Of a stretch of 64,000 nucleotides of DNA, positions 1 to 7,742 are shown piece by piece. Position numbers and translations under genes: made by a program. The notes beneath the pieces are model-generated. The model did no database searches, was not told where the DNA came from, and saw only the letters and a list, made by a program, of their open reading frames with translations. Location: positions 2,108,001-2,172,000 of the forward strand of contig NZ_JQMS01000001.1 in NCBI RefSeq assembly GCF_000744835.1, written 5' to 3'. Source of the DNA: Flavobacterium sp. 83 (GTDB lineage: Bacteria; Bacteroidota; Bacteroidia; Flavobacteriales; Flavobacteriaceae). Within the stretch, counting starts at the first letter, position 1, and each line of letters begins with the position of its first letter.

Positions 1-57
1 TGCGAAAGTCACCCAGAATTCTCGTTTTAATTTTTGAGTTTCTTCTTTACTGTACAT
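1..57 (-). CDS. DUF4268 domain protein, N-terminus only (cut by window edge)
   Basis: The reverse strand starts with ATG at 57 and reads 19 codons without a stop to the window edge (MYSKEETQKLKREFWVTFA). This closely matches the remembered opening of the DUF4268 proteins of Flavobacteriaceae, which begin MYSKEEA and continue with a KKEFW motif. Function of the family is not established; some members resemble nuclease-like folds. Only the start is visible, so nothing can be said of the rest. It is divergent from the NUDIX gene, with about 96 bases between the two starts. Confidence 0.6.
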   Translation of the reverse strand, partial: MYSKEETQKLKREFWVTFA

Positions 58-153
58 TTATTTATTTGAATTTGATTTAGAAAATTTGCGAAGCATTATT
101 TTCTAAACTATATTTATAAGATCTTTTTTGAGATGCAAAAATAGACTTTGATT

Positions 154-795
154 ATGGATTTTCAAGATTTTTTAAAATATGTTCCTGATTTTGCTCAAGC
201 AAGACTTCCTGCATTTGAAGCGCATATTAAAATGGCGCCATTTGAAAGAATTGATGCTTTGAAAAATGGAGCTTTTGATACTAAAAAATCAAGGAAAGCC
301 GCTGTCATGATGTTGTTTTATCCAAAAAAGGGACAGACACATTTAGTGCTGATTGTAAGAAGTTCGTATGACGGAACCCATTCTTCCCAAATCGCATTTC
401 CTGGTGGTAAGTTTGAAACTGAAGATGAAGTTTTTGCAAATACGGCTTTACGGGAAACCCATGAGGAAATAGGAATTCTTCCTAGGGACATAGAAATTAT
501 CAAGCCATTTACTCAAATGTATATTCCACCAAGTAATTTTATGGTATATCCTTTTTTAGGAATTAGCAGGGATGAGATTCGGTTTGTTCCAGATCCTAAT
601 GAAGTAGCAGGTATTATCGAGTTGCCGTTATCTGTTTTTTTGAGTGATGAAATTATTACCACTGCCGAAATGGTTACTTCTTATGCGGGTAAAATAAAGG
701 TTCCGGCTTTCAAAATTGAAGAATATATTGTTTGGGGGGCTACAGCAATGATGTTGAGTGAATTAAAAGATGTTTTAAATCAGGTTATAGGTTAA
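154..795 (+). CDS. NUDIX hydrolase, CoA-pyrophosphatase (NudL/YeaB) type
   Basis: A 213-residue protein. A NUDIX box is visible in the middle: GGKFETEDE, then about seven residues, then RETHEEIGI, which carries the REUXEEXGU metal-binding helix. It is preceded by SSQIAFPGG, the signature that separates the CoA-pyrophosphatase branch from other NUDIX enzymes, so the likely reaction is cleavage of CoA or CoA derivatives to 3',5'-ADP and phosphopantetheine. The G-to-E spacing in the box is one residue longer than the textbook motif, as is common in this branch. I chose the ATG at 154; a TTG six bases upstream in frame is less likely. It stands alone, followed 117 bases later by the acyltransferase. 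Substrate is inferred, the fold is clear. Confidence 0.85.
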   Translation: MDFQDFLKYVPDFAQARLPAFEAHIKMAPFERIDALKNGAFDTKKSRKAAVMMLFYPKKGQTHLVLIVRSSYDGTHSSQIAFPGGKFETEDEVFANTALRETHEEIGILPRDIEIIKPFTQMYIPPSNFMVYPFLGISRDEIRFVPDPNEVAGIIELPLSVFLSDEIITTAEMVTSYAGKIKVPAFKIEEYIVWGATAMMLSELKDVLNQVIG

Positions 796-872
796 AAAAG
801 CAGTTCTCATTCCAATTTTTTTCAATTTAATTCCTCTAAAAAAACTACTGCTAACTTCAAATATAAATTTCG

Positions 873-880
873 TAAGTTTG
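873..880 (+). promoter_or_regulatory. Candidate -7 box for the acyltransferase gene
   Basis: TAAGTTTG fits the Bacteroidota -7 consensus TAnnTTTG and lies 32 bases before the ATG at 913. No clear TTG sits at the -33 position, so this is a modest call. It would give a leader of roughly 25 bases. Confidence 0.4.
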
Positions 881-912
881 TAATCCAAATTCACAAAAAA
901 ACACACAATTTT

Positions 913-1722
913 ATGCGATTGTTTAAGAGAAATCCTTTTGGACATATATTATTTATAAAAAAATGGTTAATCCGAATTTTCGGAGGTATTACGCATAGAC
1001 GCTATAGAGGATTTAATGAATTACAAATTGAAGGTTCTGAGATTATCAGGAATTTACCGGATACTAATGTGCTTTTTATTTCAAATCACCAAACCTATTT
1101 TGCCGATGTGGTGGCGATGTTTCATGTTTTTAACGCCAGCCTTAGCGGTCGTGACGACACCATTAAGAATGTTTGTTATTTATGGCAGCCAAAGATGAAT
1201 ATTTATTACGTAGCTGCAAAAGAAACTATGCAAGCCGGATTGTTGCCCAGGATTATGGCTTATGCCGGGGCAATTTCTGTAGAACGAACTTGGAGAGAAA
1301 AAGGTGTTGATGTTCAAGGAAAAAAAGATGTGAATCCTGATGATACTGAAAATATTAAAATAGCTCTAAAAGATGGCTGGGTAATTACTTTTCCGCAAGG
1401 AACAACCAAGTCTTTCAAGCCAGTTCGTAAAGGTACAGCACATATTATAAAGCAACACAGACCTATAGTTGTGCCAATAGTAATTGATGGTTTCCGTCGT
1501 TCTTTTGATAAAAAGGGACTGCGTATGAAGAAGAAAGGAATTCTTCAATCTTTTATTATTAAAGAACCGTTAGATATTGATTACGAAAATGATACAATTG
1601 ATACAATTGTTGAAAAAATTGAATATGCTATTGAACAACATCCTTCGTTTCTAAAAGTAATTCCAGCCGAAGAATTAAAAGCTCAGGAAGAATTGAACCG
1701 TTTAAGACAATGGGAATATTAA
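913..1722 (+). CDS. PlsC-like 1-acyl-glycerol-3-phosphate acyltransferase family protein
   Basis: A 269-residue protein of the glycerolipid acyltransferase fold. The catalytic histidine is in SNHQTYFAD (H59) and the phosphate-binding motif is FPQGTTKSFKPVRKG near residue 160. Such enzymes transfer an acyl chain to lysophosphatidic acid or a related lipid at the inner membrane. Two departures from the canonical family can be seen. The His-to-Asp spacing is five residues instead of four (HX4D), and the usual FPEGTR glutamate is glutamine. It may therefore act on a different acceptor, or belong to a side branch found in Flavobacteria. No partner gene is adjacent on the same strand; the next gene is convergent 7 bases away. 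Confidence 0.75.
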   Translation: MRLFKRNPFGHILFIKKWLIRIFGGITHRRYRGFNELQIEGSEIIRNLPDTNVLFISNHQTYFADVVAMFHVFNASLSGRDDTIKNVCYLWQPKMNIYYVAAKETMQAGLLPRIMAYAGAISVERTWREKGVDVQGKKDVNPDDTENIKIALKDGWVITFPQGTTKSFKPVRKGTAHIIKQHRPIVVPIVIDGFRRSFDKKGLRMKKKGILQSFIIKEPLDIDYENDTIDTIVEKIEYAIEQHPSFLKVIPAEELKAQEELNRLRQWEY

Positions 1723-1729
1723 CTTTGTC

Positions 1730-2362
1730 TTAAAGATCTATCTTTTTCAATTCCTTATAATTAGCATACAATCTTCTCAATAGGATTCCATACAATAACC
1801 TGTAAAACAACCAGAATATACCAAAAAATAGAGCAATAGTCAAAAGTAGTATGCCTATAGTTATAGCCATAATTTTTCCATCATTGGCAATCTTGTCTCT
1901 TAAAATAGTAACATCAGGATTGTAATTAAAAGCAATTAAAAAACCTATAATCAAGCTAAAAACGATCATTCCAAGATTATACCCTACATAACATTGGACT
2001 GTTTTTCTTGTTTTCAGGATGTCTTTCATCAACTGTTTAGTAGAAACAGTTGTAGAAATCTGTATGTAGTTTTTATAAAATAAGTAAATAAAAACCAATA
2101 TCACACCATAATTAAAAAGGGTTAATGCTTCAAAATATTTGATTAGCTCATCGTGTTTGATCTTTTTTAAATAATCATCCGAATTAAAAAATAAGCTAAT
2201 CGATGTCCATAATAAAATTTCCAAAATGCTGATAATCAATATCCATCTTACAATTGAAGAGGACTTTTTATGAATCATTTTGTAAATCTCAATTTCTGAA
2301 ACAGGCGTAAAAGAATCGTTATTCTTCTGCCAATCTTTTTTTAATAAATCCAGCTCTTTCAT
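1730..2362 (-). CDS. Membrane protein of unknown function, putative anti-sigma partner
   Basis: A 210-residue integral membrane protein with an N-terminal cytoplasmic stretch of about 35 residues (MKELDLLKKDWQKNN...) and four likely membrane helices, near residues 38-58, 80-102, 125-148 and 168-192. Its start codon overlaps the stop of the upstream ECF sigma gene by four bases (ATGA), so the two are translationally coupled. That layout is typical of sigma/anti-sigma pairs. I therefore infer that the cytoplasmic N-terminus may hold the sigma factor, but no zinc-binding anti-sigma motif (HX3CX2C) is present. Homologues in Flavobacterium often carry a beta-carotene monooxygenase label for which I see no support. 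Confidence 0.6.
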   Translation of the reverse strand: MKELDLLKKDWQKNNDSFTPVSEIEIYKMIHKKSSSIVRWILIISILEILLWTSISLFFNSDDYLKKIKHDELIKYFEALTLFNYGVILVFIYLFYKNYIQISTTVSTKQLMKDILKTRKTVQCYVGYNLGMIVFSLIIGFLIAFNYNPDVTILRDKIANDGKIMAITIGILLLTIALFFGIFWLFYRLLYGILLRRLYANYKELKKIDL

Positions 2363-2862
2363 ATTCCTAATGGATTTAATATTTTTTTTAATTTCCCTTT
2401 TATTCTGTTCATTTTCACCCTTGCATTTACTTCACTAATTCCTAATGTTTCAGCTATTTCGGTATAATCTTTATCTTCCAAGTACATAAAAACCAACGCT
2501 TTTTCAATATCATTCAGCTGATAAACCGCCTTATACATAAGCTTTATCTGTTCTTCTTCCTCATAATTATATTCAATATCATGAGTAAAATGCTGTCTTG
2601 CCTCGAATTCAATAGTATTTATGGAGCGTTTAGTTTTTCGGTATAAAGTAATGGCTGTATTCAAGGCGACTCGATAGGCCCATGTAGAAAATTTACTGTC
2701 GCCCCTGAATTTTGGAAATGCTTTCCATAACTGTATCGTGATTTCCTGAAACAAATCCTTGTGTGCATCATCGCCATTAGTATACAACCTACAAATTTTG
2801 TGGATTATATTCTGATTTGCCTGCAATTGCTTTACAAAAGAATGCTCTAGATTATCACTCAT
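2359..2862 (-). CDS. ECF-type RNA polymerase sigma-70 factor
   Basis: A 167-residue sigma factor. Region 2 is seen as DLFQEITIQLWKAF followed by FSTWAYRVALNTAI. Region 4 is a helix-turn-helix with DYTEIAETLGISEVNARVKM. Regions 1 and 3 are absent, as expected for the extracytoplasmic-function class. I chose the start MSDNLEHSF at 2862; the open frame extends 15 codons upstream to 2907 but that segment (MLLCNKIYFW...) does not look like sigma-factor sequence. It is co-transcribed with the membrane protein at 1730-2362 through a four-base overlap. The stimulus and regulon cannot be read from the sequence. Confidence 0.85.
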   Translation of the reverse strand: MSDNLEHSFVKQLQANQNIIHKICRLYTNGDDAHKDLFQEITIQLWKAFPKFRGDSKFSTWAYRVALNTAITLYRKTKRSINTIEFEARQHFTHDIEYNYEEEEQIKLMYKAVYQLNDIEKALVFMYLEDKDYTEIAETLGISEVNARVKMNRIKGKLKKILNPLGI

Positions 2863-2942
2863 ACATACGTTAGTAATCCAAAAATAGATTTTGTTACAAA
2901 GTAGCACTTTTTTTCTGGTAGCACAAACTTTTCAATTTACAA

Positions 2943-3028
2943 TAGCTACTCGTCCCGCTGTACATTGCAATCTTTCTAATCCTGAAAAAGTCAGTACTAG
3001 AAAGGATTTCCATTTCCATCGGGGCTAA
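2943..3028 (-). repeat. Structured dispersed intergenic element, copy 1
   Basis: On the minus strand this reads TTAGCCCCGATGGAAA, then ATCCTTTCTA, a loop, TAGAAAGAT, and ends GCGGGACGAGTAGCTA. The inner arms (2998-3007 and 2970-2978) pair with one bulged C. The outer segments CCCG/CGGG and TAGC/GCTA also pair. A second copy at 16930-17032 keeps the same layout with different but still pairing stem bases. I recognise the TAGCCC...GGA...AGCT flanks as a dispersed intergenic element seen repeatedly in Flavobacterium genomes; I know of no assigned function. It lies between the lipoprotein terminator and the sigma-factor gene. Confidence 0.7.
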
Positions 3029-3096
3029 TTTACACGTTTAGTTTTTTTAAGAACTTTTTCATAAAATGGAATGTAATATATTCTGTTTTATTTTAA

Positions 3097-3135
3097 AAAA
3101 AAGTCCTTTGTGAAAATTTCATAAAGGACTTTTTT
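3097..3135 (-). terminator. Intrinsic terminator of the lipoprotein gene
   Basis: AAGTCCTTT (3101-3109) pairs with AAAGGACTT (3123-3131), extended by TGAAA/TTTCA. The hairpin is flanked by A-runs on one side and T-runs on the other, so it can work in both directions. It sits 15 bases past the stop at 3150. Confidence 0.8.
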
Positions 3136-3149
3136 AAAGGAATTAAGGA

Positions 3150-3578
3150 TTATTTTTTGCAATCAGAATAATCTACATTAAAAGTATATTTTTTATCAGT
3201 AACTTTTTGAACTGCAGGATTGTTTCTGTGATCTGGTTTGTATGCTGCTCCAGTTCCTAAATCTACTCCAATACCTAATATTCCAAATGAGAAAACGCTA
3301 AGTATAAAATTTCCTGTTCTAAAAGCATTATTAAATGTTTGCTTTTTAGCATCGCAACCGTCTTCTTTCAATTCTACATTTAAAGATTTGTTTCTTGGGA
3401 ATAATGCAGTTACTTGTCCGTTACCCATCTTTTGTCCGTCAACGTAAATTTGAGCATTTGGATGTCCATTAGCAATGATTGTACCCTCATATCTGCTTCC
3501 GCCAAACATAACGCCACAACTGTTTAATAACATTAACATTGATAAAGTGACTGCTGCAATTGTAATTCTTTTTTTCAT
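3150..3578 (-). CDS. Small exported lipoprotein of unknown function, PEGA-like
   Basis: A 142-residue protein with a lipoprotein signal peptide ending in LLNSC (Cys about residue 21), so it is probably anchored in a membrane. The following segment (YEGTIIANGHPNAQIYVDGQKMGNG) resembles a PEGA-type beta domain, a small surface-associated fold. A glycine-rich hydrophobic stretch (FILSVFSFGILGIGVDLGTGAAY) follows, similar to the tail of other Bacteroidota lipoproteins of this kind. It is monocistronic: its own terminator follows and the next gene upstream is divergent. No enzymatic motif is visible. Confidence 0.65.
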   Translation of the reverse strand: MKKRITIAAVTLSMLMLLNSCGVMFGGSRYEGTIIANGHPNAQIYVDGQKMGNGQVTALFPRNKSLNVELKEDGCDAKKQTFNNAFRTGNFILSVFSFGILGIGVDLGTGAAYKPDHRNNPAVQKVTDKKYTFNVDYSDCKK

Positions 3579-3765
3579 AAAGTAAATTTTTATTGTCTTT
3601 TAAGATTAAATAAGTAGCTAAAGTAGTAATAAAAAAATACAATGAGAATTAAATCTAATATTTTTGCTATGTATTAATCTATTTGAACTTCGTTTTTATT
3701 TAAAGATAGTTAAGTCTTTTTTCTTATATCTTTAGTAACTTCGTTTTTCATTATATGATATAAAT

Positions 3766-5070
3766 ATGAACATCCCACATTCAACTTTACCCAGAATAGT
3801 CATTATAGGAGGAGGCTTTGCAGGACTTGCATTGGCCAGAAAACTAAAAGATAAGGAAGTGCAAGTTGTTCTTTTAGACAAACACAACTACCATACTTTT
3901 CAACCCTTATTATATCAAGTGGCCACAGGTGGGCTTGAAGCAGGTTCAATTGCGTATCCAATCCGCAAAGTAATCCAGGAATACGATGATGTCTATTTTA
4001 GACTGACTAATGTAGAAGAAATTGACACCGAAAATCAAAAAATCAAAGCTGAAATTGGGGAGCTTTCTTATGATTATCTAGTCATTGCAACAGGTTCCAA
4101 AACCAATTATTTTGGTAATAAAGAAATTGAGCGCAATAGTATGTCCATGAAAACCATACCGCAATCGCTCAATATTCGCAGTCTTATTCTTGAAAATTTC
4201 GAACAAGCGGTTTTAACCACTGATATTGCCGAACAAAATAGTCTTATTAATTTTGTACTTGTGGGAGGTGGACCCACGGGAGTAGAATTGGCAGGTGCTT
4301 TGGCCGAAATGAAAAAAGCCATTTTACAGAAAGATTACCCCGATCTTGATATTGCCAAAATGGAGATAAATCTTATTCAAAGTGGTGATAGAATTCTAAA
4401 CACAATGAGTGAGGAGTCCTCACAAGCTGCTGAAAAATTTCTAATTAGTTTAGGCGTTAAAATTTGGAAAAATGTTCGGGTGACAAATTATGATGGCCGT
4501 ACCATAAGTACTAATTCTGATTTGACTTTTGAAACTGCTACAGTAATCTGGACAGCTGGAGTACAAGGAGCTATAGTTGCAGGATTAGATGGTAATTCGC
4601 TTGTTGAAAAAGTAGAGCGCATTCGAGTAAATGAATTCAATCAAGTCGTAGGTTATGACAATATTTTTGCCATTGGTGATATAGCATCAATGGAAACCGA
4701 AGCCTATCCGCAAGGACATCCCATGATGGCACAACCCGCCATGCAACAGGGAAAATTGTTGGGTGAAAACATCATTAAATTAATTAGAAAACAGCCCATG
4801 GAAGCTTTTGAATACAATGACAAAGGCGCAATGGCCACCATAGGACGGAATAAAGCTGTAGTCGATTTGCCAAAATACCATTTTAGTGGGGTTTTTGCTT
4901 GGTTTGTATGGATGTTTGTGCATTTATTCTCCTTAATAGGATTCAAAAACAAAGCTGTTGTTTTCTTGAATTGGGTATACAACTACATTCGTTTTGACCG
5001 TGAAGGACGATTGATTATACGCCCTTACAAAAAGAAAAGTTTTACAACATTCACGAGTGATGAAGTGTAA
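3766..5070 (+). CDS. ndh: Type II NADH:quinone oxidoreductase (NDH-2)
   Basis: A 434-residue flavoprotein that passes electrons from NADH to the quinone pool without pumping protons. It has an FAD-binding Rossmann motif at the N-terminus (IIGGGFAGLALA), a second dinucleotide motif for NADH near residue 170 (LVGGGPTGVELAGALAEM), the quinone-site motif AQPAMQQG, and FAIGDIA for FAD. The C-terminal hydrophobic helix (FAWFVWMFVHLFSLIGF) would attach it to the inner membrane face, as in other members. Length is normal. The gene is monocistronic, with the type III polyketide synthase 245 bases downstream behind its own promoter. Confidence 0.9.
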   Translation: MNIPHSTLPRIVIIGGGFAGLALARKLKDKEVQVVLLDKHNYHTFQPLLYQVATGGLEAGSIAYPIRKVIQEYDDVYFRLTNVEEIDTENQKIKAEIGELSYDYLVIATGSKTNYFGNKEIERNSMSMKTIPQSLNIRSLILENFEQAVLTTDIAEQNSLINFVLVGGGPTGVELAGALAEMKKAILQKDYPDLDIAKMEINLIQSGDRILNTMSEESSQAAEKFLISLGVKIWKNVRVTNYDGRTISTNSDLTFETATVIWTAGVQGAIVAGLDGNSLVEKVERIRVNEFNQVVGYDNIFAIGDIASMETEAYPQGHPMMAQPAMQQGKLLGENIIKLIRKQPMEAFEYNDKGAMATIGRNKAVVDLPKYHFSGVFAWFVWMFVHLFSLIGFKNKAVVFLNWVYNYIRFDREGRLIIRPYKKKSFTTFTSDEV

Positions 5071-5260
5071 AAAAATGCATTAATTAATCCATAATTAAAA
5101 GTTGTGATACCATTCTTACAGGCCTGATAATTAGTTATTTTTTGATGTAGAGTCATTCTTACAATGTGTTGATTTTCAATATTTTAACAAAATTATAATA
5201 TTTGTAAATCATTGATTACTAGTGTTTTAATGTTTTATTCCGGTAGCATTGTTTTATTCA

Positions 5261-5292
5261 TTGTTTTTGAAAAGAGTTTTGAATTAATTTTG
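5261..5292 (+). promoter_or_regulatory. Promoter of the type III polyketide synthase gene
   Basis: TTG at 5261-5263 and TAATTTTG at 5285-5292, 21 bases apart, match the Bacteroidota pattern TTG-N17-23-TAnnTTTG. The predicted start of transcription is near 5299, leaving a leader of only about 17 bases before the ATG at 5316. Confidence 0.55.
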
Positions 5293-5315
5293 TTTTAAAC
5301 AAAGTTAAACAGTTA

Positions 5316-6530
5316 ATGAAAAATGTAATTATTTCCAATTTTCATCCCATTTTAGTGGGGAAATTAATAGACCAAACAAAGCTCAATCAGTACACGAAAT
5401 TTCTCTATTATCATTTTCAAAACCTGCCAAAAACGGATGTTTCAGGAAGTGATGGTGTTGAGCAGGTAAGTTTTGAGTCTATATCTGAGCATGTAGATAA
5501 ATATTCCGTTTCTTCAGAAAGTATCAATAGCAGGCAGATCTTAATTTTTGAAGAGGTAGAGCATTTTATCGAAAATGAAATGGATGTTACTTTACCTTCT
5601 GAATATCATTTTCCTGTAGGTTTTGAAATACAGCCTGGGAATCTTTACGGACCAAAAATAGAGGTTCGAATGGAATGGTTTAAAAGAAAAATGGGATATG
5701 TTTTTGACGAGTTTTATTCCAAGACAATTGCAAGTCCTGAAAATTTAATTCATGTTACTTGTTCCGGTTATTCTTCTCCCAGTGTGGCTCAGGAAGCTGT
5801 AATCGAGCGAGATTGGAATACAGTTCAGGTTACTCATTCTTATCACATGGGGTGTTATGGTGCTTTTCCTGCAATTCGTACGGGTAGAAGTTTACTATGC
5901 GCTAGTGAAACTAAAGGCAGGGTAGATATAGTTCATACTGAATTATTGTCGGCCCATTTAAATCTAGTTGAGTTTTCTAATTCTAATACCATGATTTGTT
6001 CCCTTTTTGCGGATGGTTTTATTGGATATTCCTTATTTGATGAGGAATCGTTTATGGAAGATGATTTATTTCCTGTGAAAAAAGGACTTCGGATTTTGGC
6101 ATCCCATGAGGTTATTATACCAGATTCATTAGAGGATATGTCTTGGGATTTAGGGGAATATAATTTTTTGATGACGCTCTCTAAACGAGTTCCCGTTTTT
6201 ATCCGTAAAAATATAAAGCCTTTTTTGACTGCACTTTGCAAAAAAGTGGATATTGATCTTGACGAACAAAAATCCAACATGCATTTTGCAATACATCCTG
6301 GAGGACCAAAAATCATTGACTATGTTATCGATGCTATAGGATTGTCTAAAGAACAAGCCAGTTGGTCTTATGAGATATTACGCCGCCAAGGAAACATGTC
6401 TTCGGCTACTATCCCACATATTTTTAACGAAATTGTAAATGACCCAAATGTAAAATCAGGAACAAAAGTTGTTGCAATGGCTTTTGGTCCTGGATTAACC
6501 GCTACAGGATTGTTGCTTGAAAAAGTATAA
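5316..6530 (+). CDS. Type III polyketide synthase (chalcone-synthase-like)
   Basis: A 404-residue thiolase-fold enzyme. The catalytic triad can be placed: Cys180 in HMGCYGAFPAIRTG, His327 in FAIHPGGPK, and Asn360 in RRQGNMSSATIPH. The near-terminal loop AFGPGLTATG matches the GFGPG motif of the chalcone/stilbene synthase superfamily. Such homodimers extend an acyl-CoA starter with malonyl-CoA and cyclise the chain, giving pyrones, resorcinols or phloroglucinols. Starter and product cannot be read from the sequence. Bacterial relatives often sit next to a methyltransferase and an oxidoreductase; here neither is present. The gene has its own promoter and ends in a shared terminator, so it is monocistronic. 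Confidence 0.85.
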   Translation: MKNVIISNFHPILVGKLIDQTKLNQYTKFLYYHFQNLPKTDVSGSDGVEQVSFESISEHVDKYSVSSESINSRQILIFEEVEHFIENEMDVTLPSEYHFPVGFEIQPGNLYGPKIEVRMEWFKRKMGYVFDEFYSKTIASPENLIHVTCSGYSSPSVAQEAVIERDWNTVQVTHSYHMGCYGAFPAIRTGRSLLCASETKGRVDIVHTELLSAHLNLVEFSNSNTMICSLFADGFIGYSLFDEESFMEDDLFPVKKGLRILASHEVIIPDSLEDMSWDLGEYNFLMTLSKRVPVFIRKNIKPFLTALCKKVDIDLDEQKSNMHFAIHPGGPKIIDYVIDAIGLSKEQASWSYEILRRQGNMSSATIPHIFNEIVNDPNVKSGTKVVAMAFGPGLTATGLLLEKV

Positions 6531-6545
6531 TTAGAAAAAAATAGG

Positions 6546-6586
6546 AATAGGCTATATCGGTTTACGTTTATAGCCTATTGTTGTTT
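6546..6586. terminator. Bidirectional terminator between convergent genes
   Basis: AATAGGCTATA (6546-6556) pairs with TATAGCCTATT (6569-6579) across a 12-base loop, followed by a T-rich run. It serves the polyketide synthase and overlaps the stop codon of the convergent DUF3810 gene. Confidence 0.7.
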
Positions 6587-7632
6587 TTATAATAATTCAC
6601 CATCAAATTCACAAATTTACTGTATCCTTCCATACCGTCTTTTTGTTGGTTTAATTTCAGGAAATTATCGTAAAAAGCATGAAAACCGGTTTCAATTGGG
6701 GTTTCATATTGCTTCCAAAAGGCATCACTTTCTTTGTAGTTTTTCAAAATTCCCGGATGAACGGTTTTTAGTAGTTGTTTAAATATTTTTTCATTTCGAA
6801 CTTGCCAATTGGCTAAACAATAACGCAAAGCCATACTGTAACCGGAATATTGAAAGTATAAATTTTCATTTTTAACGGAAGCTAAAAAACCAATAAAATT
6901 ACATTCGCTTTCACTGGCATATCCCATTTGATGCGCCATTTCATGATTAGTAGTCATAGGGAAACTATACATTGGTCCAAGATCATTTACCTGAGCTTCA
7001 TTGGTAAACGGATTTAAATAACCTCCAAAACCCATATAAGTTAATGGTAAACTGAGAATCGATTTCTTTGTGCTTAGATGATTGTAAGTGAAATAGGAGT
7101 ACTGGTTCGATAAGTTTTTATACCCATTCAAATTCATTTTAAAAACTTGTTCTTGCGAGTAAGGAAACACCACTTTTAAAGTGTCGTTTTTTGTAATTTG
7201 ACCTTGTACAGCATTAGTTTTGATTATTAGTTTTTTGGTAAAAACCAATAAGTCAGTATCTGAATAGTCTTTTTTAATGGCCATTTTTTCAAAAAGTGGT
7301 TCACGGTGGTAATTGAGCGCCCATAGAATATGGAATAAAAAATAAAAAACAGAAATAAAACTGAGAACTGCCAAGGTGTTGTTTTTCCATTCTTGTTTCC
7401 AAGATTTTCTTTTGTTCCAAAACCATTTCAAAATAAGGAAAATGACAATAAAATAAATGCAATCACCTACAGAAAATGGAATCGCACCAAAAATTATTCT
7501 CGAAGACTTAGCGATAATTGGATACAAACCATTACTGTAAAAATGCTCCACTTGTTCTGGGAAAAAAGGAATAATCTGCAAAAAAAACATTTGGATTAAA
7601 AGGAACGAAGGAAGAAAATATTTTGGTTTCAC
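6568..7632 (-). CDS. DUF3810 membrane protein with a zincin-like HEXXH motif
   Basis: A 354-residue protein. The N-terminal 110 residues hold three likely membrane helices (about 8-24, 52-72, 88-106). The remainder is a soluble domain, presumably outside the cytoplasm. It contains TTNHEMAHQMGYASESECN, where H230-E231-xx-H234 forms a HEXXH zinc-protease motif and the nearby glutamate in SESECN could be the third ligand. This pattern matches the DUF3810 family, seen in Bacteroidota and Firmicutes, whose substrate is unknown. I infer a membrane-bound metallopeptidase. It is convergent with the polyketide synthase and divergent from the peptidase pepD. Confidence 0.8.
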   Translation of the reverse strand: MKPKYFLPSFLLIQMFFLQIIPFFPEQVEHFYSNGLYPIIAKSSRIIFGAIPFSVGDCIYFIVIFLILKWFWNKRKSWKQEWKNNTLAVLSFISVFYFLFHILWALNYHREPLFEKMAIKKDYSDTDLLVFTKKLIIKTNAVQGQITKNDTLKVVFPYSQEQVFKMNLNGYKNLSNQYSYFTYNHLSTKKSILSLPLTYMGFGGYLNPFTNEAQVNDLGPMYSFPMTTNHEMAHQMGYASESECNFIGFLASVKNENLYFQYSGYSMALRYCLANWQVRNEKIFKQLLKTVHPGILKNYKESDAFWKQYETPIETGFHAFYDNFLKLNQQKDGMEGYSKFVNLMVNYYKNNNRL

Positions 7633-7700
7633 AGTATGAATTTTGAATATGCAAAGGTAATTACAATATCAATTAGTATCGAAAAAGAATTTAAACTTTG

Positions 7701-7708
7701 TAACTTTG
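7701..7708 (+). promoter_or_regulatory. Candidate -7 box for the aminoacyl-histidine dipeptidase
   Basis: TAACTTTG fits TAnnTTTG and lies 34 bases before the ATG at 7743. The -33 TTG is not clear, so only the -7 element supports this site. Confidence 0.45.
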
Positions 7709-7742
7709 GTGCTTGTAAATGTTAAACCTCAAACAAAAATAA

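Noticed and set aside
1730..2362. Beta-carotene 15,15'-monooxygenase label for the membrane protein
   Set aside because: No oxygenase motif or iron-binding histidines; only four membrane helices after a polar N-terminus.
5933..6316. 127-residue antisense frame inside the polyketide synthase
   Set aside because: Antisense shadow across the catalytic histidine region; composition is that of reversed coding sequence.
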